NCBI GenBank assembly: GCA_030762935.1
Contig: CM060900.1
Location: forward strand, 389,863,632 to 389,927,631
From: Hymenopus coronatus
Taxonomy: Eukaryota > Arthropoda > Insecta > Mantodea > Hymenopodidae
Direction of reading: 5' to 3'
DNA: 64,000 bases
This document shows, piece after piece, positions 34,105 through 44,240 of this stretch. How positions within the stretch are numbered: position 1 is the first letter of the stretch; every line of letters begins with the position of its first letter. The notes below the pieces were generated by a model, which saw nothing but the letters and a program-made list of their open reading frames with translations, had not been told where the DNA came from and did not search any database. The position numbers and the translations under genes were made by a program.

Positions 34105-34310
34105 TGGTTGGTCATATCGGACGATGAATGAAATTGGTAAATTAATCTCGGGGTCCATGGAGTTTAAAGTTACTCGACATTCGTCTTCTCAGGATAAGGG
34201 AAAACTCTGAAAACACCTTATCTAGGTAACCCATCCAATGCGAGATTCGAACTCGCGACTTCTTTAATGTAAAGCAGACACGCTACCGGAGGCCGTTGGA
34301 TCACTTTAAT
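34105..34310 (-). repeat. tRNA-derived SINE (SINE-E)
   Basis: From 34310 down: CCGGTAGCGTGTCTGCTTTA (A box) and GTCGCGAGTTCGAATCTCGC (B box), then GGATGGGTTACCTAGATAAG, GTTTTCAGAGTTTTCCC, and a body running to about 34105. A real tRNA gene is unlikely because the acceptor stem does not close and sequence with a SINE-like body follows. Single copy in the window. Confidence 0.65.
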
Positions 34311-34847
34311 CCCCTCGTGCCCACAACGAAATGTATACTGAAACCCTTTCTGCAAAACATTATCTGAGTAACATGAAGTAACAGCTTTCGTAATAATAGT
34401 TTGGAGAAGCTATATAGCAATAAAGCATAGTGTTTAGGGGAAATGCATAACATGTTTGTATAATAACTAATTAGTTTTATGGGGAATAAGCTATTTAACC
34501 AAAATAAATATGAAGTTCATTAAGTCTAAAGTATGGATTGTATCCGGCTGGAATTGGATTCGTGTATTAATTTAAGGTGCTCATTAAATGGATAGCACAG
34601 ATAGCAGCAGTAATTTATGGATAAGCGAGTGATGGTAAATGTCCACTGGATTGGCCATGAAATACAGTCCCATTCTACAGTAAGTATGCTACAAAACTTG
34701 GCCGTCAGGCGCAAGGACTGTCTCCCGGTCATATACTGTACACTTCGCTGGCAGTCGCACGACTCGTTACCCAGCTTCACATGCGTGGAGTCAAATAAAA
34801 TCTCAAATCACATTAACAATTATCAGTATAAACACAAACATACCATA
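34311..34847. other. Spacer, possibly 3' part of the transposon to the right
   Basis: Overlapping frames of 84 (minus) and 104 (plus) codons at 34526-34931 show no recognisable domain. Part of this may be the 3' non-coding end of the element at 34848-35800, but I found no inverted terminus. Confidence 0.3.
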
Positions 34848-35800
34848 TTACAGGACATGTTGGAAATGCCGTCCATCTGCATCAATACATCTACTGCATC
34901 TTCTGAGGAAGTTTTCATTCACACGCATTAGTTCAACTTCCGAGATTCATTAATTTCCGCCCTGATATTTTGTTTTAATTCTACTAATGTGTGGGGATTA
35001 GTTTTATATAGTTTATTTTTCAAGCTATCCTATAAATAAAAATCACATGGGTCAGGGGACCAAACGGGCCATAAACCCCAACTAATGATTCCATCCTAAT
35101 AAAAAATCCGCAATAAACTATAATGATTCAGCAGCTGTATGCGCGGTGGCAGAATCCTGCTGGAAATATCCAGACCGACATTTAATGTCCATCAGCTTTT
35201 AGAAGCTTAGGCCCTTTGTTCTGTATCTATTTATTGCGCACCATATCCTCATTTCTTGATCGTGCATGGGAGTTTCATTAATGAAATTGGGTTTGTCTGT
35301 AGCATAGTATCGGTTGTGTTGTGATAACACATGACTATATAAATGAAACTATGCTTCGTCACTGAACAGTATTAATCGTGGATCGATTGTTCCATAATTA
35401 ACTTTCCTCAAAATCCAGTTACAGAAATTTACCCGATTCTGGTGACCACGTCATAGCAATTCCTAGACCTTGTATTTTCTTAGTTTTAAAAAACATTGTC
35501 GTTTTCCATCCTGAAGCTTTCGAAATATCAGTTTCTTGTGCAAGACGCCTAAAAGATTTTCGAGGTGACCAATTTCGTCTAATTTTTGTTGCGTAGGCAC
35601 ACGTCTGTTTACCTTTCTTTTTCTATCAGAAATTGATCCCCTCTCTCTCTGAATCTATATACAAGTAAACGAACGACCTCTCTACATGGAACACGTAAGC
35701 CAGAAAATTTAGTTCCATATTGTCTTACAACTACCCTACAAGATGATGTAAACACATACGTATCGTACATAAACATTCTTTGTGGTACTATAAACTGCAT
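34848..35800 (-). pseudogene. Tc1/mariner DUF4817-type transposase, near full length, broken
   Basis: Read from the ATG complement at 35800: MQFIVPQRMFMYDTYVFTSS CREVV-like start (DUF4817 helix-turn-helix), RVPCREVVRLLVYRFRERG, SPRKSFRRLAQETDISKAS (second helix-turn-helix), ILFSDEA with the first catalytic Asp near 35365, NRYYATDKPNFINETPMHD then QEMRIWCAI, YFQQDSATAHTAAESL with the second Asp near 35150, WSPDPCDFYL with the third near 35050, SLKNKLYKTNPHTL, and DGRHFQHVL-like end before the stop at 34848. The span is about 317 codons, close to family length. Stops after ILFSDEA, in the linkers and before the C-terminus, together with several frameshifts, make it inactive. Inverted ends were not located. 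Confidence 0.88.
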
Positions 35801-36018
35801 TTCGAAAGCACTTCAAAAAAGTTAGATATTTCTAAATATTCCTAATGTTATTCATGTGGAACTGGTCCAGAATAGGAGTAAGACAGACGCACGTGTGACG
35901 ACAGAACGGATGTAGGACGCGCGCTCAGGGAAATGCAGTGAAGATCACACGACCGAGCTCCTCGCGGCCAAGTTTTGTAACAAACTTACTGTAAATTGGG
36001 CGTCAAAGATGGGAAATT
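35801..36018. other. Probable 5' flank of the transposon
   Basis: A moderately GC-rich stretch just upstream of the transposase start. It probably includes the element's 5' non-coding region; no terminus identified. Confidence 0.3.
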
Positions 36019-36070
36019 TTACTCGCGGGTCTGTTCTTTAACATGTCACAAATCTACGACACGGTATCAC
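36019..36070 (-). repeat. SINE-A-like body fragment
   Basis: From 36070 down: ATACCGTGTCGTAGATTTGT then GACATGTTAAAGAACAGACC, corresponding to the SINE-A segment GTCCCGTGTCGTAGATTTAC, GTCACGTAAAAGAACCTC. Only about 50 bases are shared. Confidence 0.5.
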
Positions 36071-36594
36071 CGCCGCAGTTGCAGCTTGCGCATGCTAACC
36101 TTCTGAACATGTCATACGAACGAGTATGTTTTAGCTCTTACTGTAATTTATTTGATTCGATACATTTGCAGACGTCCCAGATATCTAGGATATCGCATTG
36201 GGCTACTTTATTGGATTACTTTTATTTCTGAAAATACCACGTATATATAATTAAATGGTTCCTTTTCCTAAGTTCTTTGTAACTTATTTTCATTCGGAAT
36301 AGACACCGAATAATCCAGGGTCGAAATATTCGTAAAGCCGACATTATGTTTCACACAAACTATATACATTTCCAAATATAGTGTTATTAAATATTACATT
36401 GGCTTGAGAATGTATTACCATGATTGACCAAGAATATAATTAACGGGCAAGAATGAGGTAATATAGGGCAAAAATTTCATTGCCGCTACTAGGAATAATA
36501 CCTGGCGCCCGCAGTCATGTGTGGAAGTAGTTTAGGTTAGACGACATGGCGCAACAGTTTAAGTGTTAAGGCGAGATAGGAATCTTCTCGACGA
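36071..36594. other. AT-rich spacer
   Basis: Nothing recognised. Confidence 0.4.
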
Positions 36595-36804
36595 TTAATG
36601 AGAGTTTGAAGCCGTTTTATACACCTTGCTTTTTAAGTAATCCCATAGAAAGAAACCCAATGGAATTGATGCATCAAACAGCCGCATCATAAGGGCATTA
36701 AATTCGATCCATCTCCCCCGGAACAAAAGGGACCGGGATGTTCTACCACATAGTTGTGCACCTCCTAGATGGTTCGTCTCCAATGAGACAGACACACTAG
36801 GCAA
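36595..36804 (-). pseudogene. DUF4817-type transposase C-terminal scrap
   Basis: A 69-codon minus frame reads GGAQLCGRTSRSLLFRGRWI EF, a rearranged stretch MMRLFDASIPLG, then FFLWDYLKSKVYKTASNSH and a stop. FFLWGYLKSKVY is the strongly conserved block after the third catalytic Asp in these transposases, and RGRWIEF corresponds to the GRWIGRRG-type block before it. The catalytic Asp position itself reads Gly. It is too short and altered to be functional, and no ends are visible. Confidence 0.65.
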
Positions 36805-37366
36805 TATATTTATTCATATTGGATTCCTCAGCAGGAAGCATCGAAATCCCTTTTTGATCAGAATATAATTACTATAATATATAATCCCAACTATATTATC
36901 TCTAATAATCCGATACCATATACTACATTTCAACAACAGAGCAATGCACATAATAACTGTCAGCGGTTTGGTTGTTGAGGAAAGACTCACTTCGAATCAT
37001 GTCTTTTCGGATTCTCAACTTCATATTCAGTATTCAAGACTACTTCTTTCTAAGTCAGCCTTACGTAATTCCTGCCAGAGCAGCGATAACTGTTTTTCAA
37101 GATATAATGTATGTCGTCTCTTTTGTTACCCAAATACGCGTCCGTACCCCTAATATTCGGTTGGGGATTGTATTGAAAGTAAGACATCACTTGTTTTAGG
37201 AAAGGGACAAACCATCTACAATCAAGGAAGGAAGCTCAATAAGGACTGATTTTAAATTGTTATTTATTTTATTTATGGCCACACATTTATGTATTTACAT
37301 GTTGTCTTTTTTATAATTTAAGCCTGCGCAGTAATCCGGTGACAAAATGTGGAGATGGTGTAGGGG
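36805..37366. other. Spacer
   Basis: Nothing recognised. Confidence 0.4.
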
Positions 37367-37715
37367 CTATAGAACCAGTAAATCAAGTGCCGTTGCTGAC
37401 TGCTGTGAGAGACGCTTATGTTTCTGCAGATCTCTTGCTGCTCGAATTTGATAACGCAATCTTTCAATGCTGGGATACGTTTCAGGCAGAATATAATGCT
37501 GAAAGCCTAGAGCCAGCCACACCTGTGCAAAGCGGTATGTAATGCTTCGATTCTCAAGTTCCAGTAAAGTGCAGGCATAATCCTTTGGATCTTGTGAAGA
37601 TGTAAGTCGGTGCAGTTGCGAAACAATCCAGAGCTATGTCTGTCATGTTGTACAGGTAACAAAACGATGGCGTACAGTATTACTCGCACCACAAATGCTG
37701 CATGTTAGGGTCATG
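37367..37715 (-). pseudogene. Candidate LINE ORF2 C-terminus with CCHC motif
   Basis: Read from 37715 down, a frame with two internal stops gives TCSICGASNTVRHRFVTC (Cys-x2-Cys-x7-His-x4-Cys), then LWIVSQLHRLTSSQDPKDYA, RFAQVWLALGFQHYILPETY and SIERLRYQIRAARDLQKHK. R1- and Jockey-group LINEs end ORF2 with such a zinc knuckle followed by a Trp-containing helix and a long basic helix. The pattern fits, but the sequence is too decayed to name the clade and the reverse transcriptase core is not visible upstream. The assignment is an inference. Confidence 0.4.
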
Positions 37716-38228
37716 GAAGTATCAGAGCTTTTTATGTTCTGTGGCCACAACATATCAATGACCAAATACCTCCAATTCAAAGAGGTATTTCTCAAATGGA
37801 TGTTCTACCATATCTGACAACAGGGTCCATTGGGCATTCGATCCACTAAATGAATTGGTGACACTTTGTCTTCGAAAACCAGGTCACTAATCTTGCCTAC
37901 AGAAGTGTACTTGAACCCACGTTATCGGACCTCTCCAGCTGAAGGCCGCGCGCCGACACTTTGGGTCTGTGTGGATGTCCACTCGTAAACTGTTTCCAGA
38001 TGTGTTTTCTCTCGTCCTGAACGTTGCAACCAGCTGTTCAAGAAGAGAGCGTAACGACGGTTTAACCATCGCTGTATTTCATTTCAAGACTTCCAATCTT
38101 GAATGACAACGGATAAGAGCATTTGTGGTTTACGTCTACCCCGGGATATTAGTATCGCTTATTTAGTATCTTGTTGAGAGATTTGCAATTTTGTAGCTCA
38201 AATCAAAAACTTTGAAAAAATAAAAATC
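37716..38228. other. Spacer, may hold more of the same LINE
   Basis: On the minus strand 37887-38069 is a 60-codon frame ending GPITWVQVHFCRQD. It could be pre-CCHC LINE sequence, but this is not secure. Confidence 0.3.
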
Positions 38229-38461
38229 AGGTGAAGTGGTCAGACCACTCGCCTCTCGCCTAGATGGCCCGGGTTCGATCCCAAGCGACCACATGTGAGA
38301 TTTGTGGTGGACAAAACGGTATAGGGGCGGGTTTTCTCCGGGTTCTCCGGTTTCTCCTGCCATCGCATTCCACCGGGGCTCCATCTTCATATATCATCAG
38401 TGACATCACCTGCAGTGCCACATCTGTAAAAGCAGTCGTTAAATACTACCAAAAAAAAATA
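38229..38461 (+). repeat. SINE-B copy
   Basis: Head GAAGTGGTCAGACCACTCGC (A box partly lost) and GGCCCGGGTTCGATCCCAAG (B box) closing GCGACC. The body has GAGATTTGTGGTGGACAAAA, GGGCGGGTTTTCTCCGGGTT, CTCCGGTTTCTCCTGCCATC, ACCGGGGCTCCATCTTCATA and GCAGTGCCACATCTGTAAAA. It ends in a short A-rich tail after GTCGTTAAATACTACC. Same family as 32475-32713. Confidence 0.85.
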
Positions 38462-40130
38462 AGCTGGTTGACAGTGAATACATGCATATGTCTAATTTTA
38501 TAGTTAATTCTCTTCAATAGTGTTTTAATAATGCAACGACTTCTCAATTTAATATTTTAAAATAGCAAATTACCAACATTTACGTGATCATCCGTGGGCT
38601 GCCTCAAACAGCTTTTAAACGGTTTATTTCTCACGCCCCGAACAGTACTGCTGATGACATACTTTAAATGTTTATAGTTTTTTAAATATTAATAACATTA
38701 TTTTTGTAAATGTGATGATGGTATTTCAAGTGACATATTCTAAAGAATAAGTACAACACTTTATTTATAAAATAAGCATACTGGTGGATGTTTTATTTAA
38801 CGGAGTCCTATAGAAAAATAAATCGTAATAAAATATTAAAAATCAGCAAATAATCTCCTCTCAACGCTTCAAATTAAGTTGCTTAAAAAATTATACTCAT
38901 TATTCCTTGCTATTCCTAAAGATTTTTTGTGAAATTTCCATTGAACATTGAAGTCATTAAAAGGAATAAAATAAAAGTTTAAAGAACATCATCAAAAGCA
39001 AATCACTTAGTTAATTTAGGTTTACAACTCCCATGTTCAAATTTCACTTTTATTAATATTATACAAATAGTGCAACAAGAATCACATAAAAACCTGAGAA
39101 TATATTTTTAAGAATTTACCAATACTATAAACACTTATTAAAGTTTTTTTTTTTTTCCAAATGCGCAGAGCATTCACACTTTGCAGGCACTTGGTTTAAA
39201 GTAAAAATCAACATTGAGGCCAGGTACTAAAACTGAATAGTTTTTTGTGCCAAAACTAAGTTAATTTTAATTAATTTACTTATTAAACACAGTTATAAGA
39301 AATAGCTGAACAGACGGCGAGTGCAATGGGTTGAATGATACTCAAATAAATTTAGTTGATGGTTACCCGATATGTCTTAACATATAAGACAATATTAGAA
39401 TAACTTGCCCGTCAGCTCACTCCAACCAAGATTCGGACTTGAGAATTCCAAAATAATATACACATACACTACCCCTAAATTAGGAAATTTGAATTATTTC
39501 AAACTCTGATCCATAAATGATATACAATTTCTCTAATGCTTCTATTCGAGTATGCTTTTTATTTGGCTGCATTATTTTTATTTACACTACTCGTTCCTAA
39601 GAGATAAACACCACATACAGTCTGTGTAACAAAAGAATGTAAACACATAATTATTTGAGGTACAGAAGGGACATTAGAATCATTTGGGCACTAAACCATA
39701 AATCCCAACTCTCGGAGGTTTTAATACCTCAGGCATTATTATGAATACACTTACATTGTTATCATTTTTGCTTTTATATTTTACAGGTAAGTGGTGGGCA
39801 CCTACATGACATACAAAAACAGCTTTACATAAAATTCATTTGATTTCCTTAGTGTGAAATGAAAAAATACTGTTTTCACAACTACAAGTGGTAATTTCTC
39901 ACATTTAGATATAGCTCACAAAAGCTCAAATCTACGGAATTAATATATGAAAAGAAATTAACAGAAAATTACCATAGAAGTATAGACTGATACAGGAACT
40001 GATATTTTTTAAAAAAAAAAACACACTAACAGCTGCTGCGATTAAGAAATCAGGTTTTACGGTGCTTGTGGAAAATAAATCTCTTGCTAAATGCCAACAA
40101 ATACTAAGAAGACGGCATTGATGGTCAACC
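38462..40130. other. AT-rich spacer, nothing recognised
   Basis: About 1.7 kb of AT-rich sequence with homopolymer tracts and no supportable feature. Confidence 0.4.
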
Positions 40131-40505
40131 TACAGGGTGTTCTAATGAGCTTATGACAAAACATGACTATGAAAGTCTATGTCAAAATGAAAACTCTTGC
40201 TGATAAACCTGCACCCAGCGACGCCCCTATATGCCCTCGTGCTGCCTGAGCCTTTACTTTACATAAACGGTGTGATTTCAGCCTATCTCAGGTATCTTCA
40301 TTATAATGGTAGAGGATGTCATATTCCTTGCTACCAAGTTCTACACACATCATACAACTCACACTTTGTATCTGCATATGGCATCAATTTGGACATTGAT
40401 GACTCAGTTGTATTTAATGATATTCAAAAGAGGCCAGTTGCTTTCGAACGTTCGGCAGTGAACGTTGAGATGATGCAATAAACTGGACGCCATTTTGAGC
40501 ATTAG
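40131..40505 (+). mobile_element. Possible remnant of a Tc1/mariner (DUF4817-type) element
   Basis: TACAGGGTGTTCTAATGAGC at 40132 is a typical left end for this transposon group. At about 40468-40490 the frame reads MMQ, stop, TGRHFEH, stop, resembling the NGGHFEHLL end of these transposases. The 94-codon frame between (40197-40481) shows no transposase motif, so most of the coding region is absent or unrecognisable. No matching right end was found. Weak support. Confidence 0.3.
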
Positions 40506-41087
40506 TTTTAAACCATACATATAGTCTACATTAATGTACTGACATACAGTTGCAATTGAGCGTAATTGTTATATGAAAACACATGTACTTGAATTGTTAG
40601 AAATAAAACATAAAGAGCCATTTCAACAAAGCTTCCTTAAGCGCATCTCATCCTGAAGATGAGAAAAAGTAATTCAAGCATGGTCGGCTTGGAAACTGCT
40701 TTAAAGGATATGTTACCTTTTATAAGGGCATCACCACATAATTTATAAGCAAAAGCTTTCCCATTTGACACTTCAGAGTTTGTCACCAACTCACCCTGAT
40801 TGCCGTAGTATAATAAGCCTAGTGCTCTTGTATAATGGCTGATCTGAACTATTTCATTCACATGTCCTTATAAAAATAAAAATAATTATCGGTCATTTGA
40901 AAAAGCCATTTTAGACATTTTCAGGTTATATTTATTAACATTTCAAAGTTTGGCTTTAATATTCACAATTAATGAGTTAATTCCAAAAACAAATGTGTTT
41001 TTAATTATTGCATAAGATGACTATTTCCTATCGTAAACTAAATGAAATGTCATCATTTTGGAAACAATAAACACGTAACCTATTTTT
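40506..41087. other. Spacer
   Basis: Nothing recognised. Confidence 0.4.
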
Positions 41088-41310
41088 GGATAGTGTTTAA
41101 CGTCCTACAAATGGCACCGCAGGCGATGACAATGCTGATACATGGAATGAAGATAGAGCACCGTTGGGTTACGATGGCGGGGGAAACCGGAGAACCCGGA
41201 GAAATACCGCACCTGTGCCGCTTTATCCACCACAAATCTCATTTGCGGTCATTTGGGATCGAACCTGGGCCGTCTAGAGGAGAGGCGTGTGGTTTAGACT
41301 TTACCCAAGT
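41088..41310 (-). repeat. SINE-B copy
   Basis: From 41310 down: CACACGCCTCTCCTCTAGAC, GGCCCAGGTTCGATCCCAAA (B box), ATGAGATTTGTGGTGGATAA, GCGGTATTTCTCCGGGTTCT, CCGGTTTCCCCCGCCATCGT, and GTAGGACGTTAAACACTATC at the end. The A box is replaced by unrelated sequence. Confidence 0.8.
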
Positions 41311-44036
41311 TCTCTTTGAGGCACCATGTCATTTTCCTCTGTTGAGAATTTTTTGCCTTCCTTTCCCCATACGCCGTAACCTTCATCTGCTGTTCCCTTC
41401 ATTCCTTGTGTGTGTATGTTTCTCGTGCAATTTACGAGGCCCGTCGGGTTTTTCATTGACTGCTTATTAAAACTGAAATTTCGTGCACTGTTAGGACGCC
41501 GGAGGTAGAAAAAAGTCCATACTGCAAAAGCAAGAACTAAGAGAAGTGCTTAGCAAATTCAGAACAAACTACAACTCCTTATGCCATGTTCTTTCCCAAT
41601 CGATAAATCAATTTTCACAACTTTGTATCCTTCAGTTCACACAGAAGTTGAATCCTCCGTAAATCATTTCTTACATTTGTTTCTGTAACGACCAGATTCT
41701 GTGAAAACTGTATTGTTGTGTAGCTGGGGTGGGTGCTAGTAACTTAGTTCCTCGTAAGCAACCACATTAAAGCAGATGTCACCTGAAATTGACTGGAAAC
41801 TTTTACCAGCATTAGTTCTATTGCTCTGACCTCAACATCTATTTTGTATTATTATCAGGGAGTCCTAAAAATATTTTCTCGATCCAGCAACATAAAAGGA
41901 TACAGGATTGTGTTTTGATTCTAGACTTAACACACCTCTCTCTGAAATATTCCTAAGCTTATGTTTCGTATATATTGTATCAGTGTTTATTATGTAACTG
42001 CATTTATGTTTCCCGCAGAGACAGTGAGAGAAAATCTCAATAACAAAGTTTTAACATTAACTTATTTTGTTAAATGATGACTAATTTGGTAATTCAAAGT
42101 GTATGTATGCTATGTCAACCTGACTGCCACGTATTTGAAGCGTTCATGTATCCCTCCGTGTGTTAAAAGAGTTGCAGAACTCTATGGGATATTTCAACAC
42201 GCAGTGGAGAACTGGCGAGAGCGGCCTTCACTTTGCACATCGCAATCCATCTCAGCTGATAACCAAGAGGAGTAAAGCGCGGCAGGTTTTAACTGGAAGT
42301 AGCTGCTCTGAATTCTACAACTCTAAACGCTCGAACAGATATCTTCAGACGTGAAATACGGAACAGATGCTAAAATAAATGACAAAAACCTAACGTCCAA
42401 GAAGTTATATCACAAACTACAACTTTGGCTTGAATTGACTTCTGCTAACTGGACATGTAGACATAGATATACCATACATACAGAATGTCTAACACAAAAA
42501 GGGAAATGAATACTTTAGTTTTCTGATGTTGCGCGTTTGATTTTACCAGAATTTGGAAATAAGATCGGCAGATTAGACTTTCTAAAACAAACAAACGGAA
42601 AAGCAAAGAATACCAGCTGTTGTGTAAACAGTTTCTACGACGTTCTATCAACTCCGCAGAGATACTATATAAAAATGGGTGGAAGATATTCATATCATAT
42701 AATTTAGTCAACGTTACACAAAATCGCAAAAAAATTAGTTATTGGCTACACTATTTTTCACAGAAGAATAGAATCTTACATTTTGCAGATAATATGAATT
42801 AAACAGCTTTGGAAATGATATATATAATAATTTCGTAATGTCCATTTCTATTTCACGAAACACCACAGCAGCAAACACTGATAATCATAAAACAAAATGA
42901 TAACGAGGAAAGGATATTCCAGAGAGAAATGTTCTAGACCTAGTTTTAAGGCTCCTTTCCAGCATTTACCAGAGATGACGGAAAAAAGCTCTTGTAATCG
43001 AGAACCTTTTTGGAGAAATCTAAAATATATGTGCCTTTATATGTATACGCACCTGTCATGGGTAACTAGTATTCAAGCTTTATAAGCTATCAATTAGTAA
43101 AGCATCTTAACTTCTGTATTTCTAAAAAACTAGTTTTTCCTGTCAGTGGTATTAACGAAAGTAAGACATTTTTCTGTTTCTCAGATCAGTGTTATATGTT
43201 GCTTGTTAACGGGAGTTTTTTTTCTCAATATGCTGCTTTTGAACATGTATACTTCAGAAACCAATAACTACCAGAAAAACTAATGCATTAATTCAGATTC
43301 GTTTCGGGGTCTCGTATCGATTTATATACGGGTTGGAGGAGTTGTGTGCTGCATTGGGATGATTCTACATGATATACCAGAAATTATTATATTTATATTC
43401 ACCCTAAGAATTAGATTGTATCATAATGCCAATATATCAAGTTAATGTTATGTCTTTGAGTATCAAAGTACGCTTAAGCTTATGAATAGCTTAAAACAAA
43501 CTTATTGAACCTTCGAACTCAATACATTTTTCAAAAAACTATAGGTTTTATATAAATAACTGGCAATTTAAGTTTGAGCGCATACTTATTAGTATCTATA
43601 TGTGCCGCATTTTCAAAACCACAGAGAGCCTCTCTCTTGCTTCACATCGCGAAGGTGGGTCAGAATCAAGTAAGAACAGTGGTGTTTGGTTGCAGCGAGT
43701 TTAAAATAGTAGACACCAAACAGCTATAAAATGAAAAAAAAAAAGCGGATCAAGACCATGAAAAGCAGATTTTTAGATACAAAAAAGGGAAACAGTGCTA
43801 GAGATACACTCGAAATTCAATAAGCCAGATTTGCTAGCAACAGCTTTTCAGATATCCTACTCAAAGCCATTTCCGAGATACGGCATAAAAAATTTAATGT
43901 AGAAGCTTTAAGACAGAAACATCGATTCTGCAACCAATGGAATACAATCCACAAACATTTCACAAAAAATTGAAGATTTTAAATCAGTAGCTCTCGATTA
44001 TATTGTTTATTGAAGTTACTGAATCCGCCACCCAAG
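41311..44036. other. Spacer, nothing recognised
   Basis: About 2.7 kb. A pyrimidine-rich stretch at 41320-41470 is composition-distinct but matches nothing else in the window. Frames of 60-94 codons at 42160-43085 show no domain. Confidence 0.35.
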
Positions 44037-44240
44037 TAGTCGTCTGGGTGACTCAGTTGGTTCGACGCTGACCTTCTAATGCAGCTTCAAACCCGGCCCG
44101 GACGATCGGTTTTAACTGTGATTAACACAAATAACCCCAAGTCAGTAGATTTCCCAGCATGTGAAATAACTCCTTACTGGGCAAAATTCCGTCATATTTC
44201 ATATGTAATCTGAAAGTATTTATTTTATTCCTACCCAAGT
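44037..44240 (+). repeat. tRNA-derived SINE (SINE-F)
   Basis: GGGTGACTCAGTTGGTTCGA CGCTGACCTTCTAATGC gives a good A box, and CAGCTTCAAACCCGGCCC a B box about 35 bases on. A body containing AACACAAATAACCCCAAGTC and a T-rich end near 44240 follow. Single copy in the window. Confidence 0.6.
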
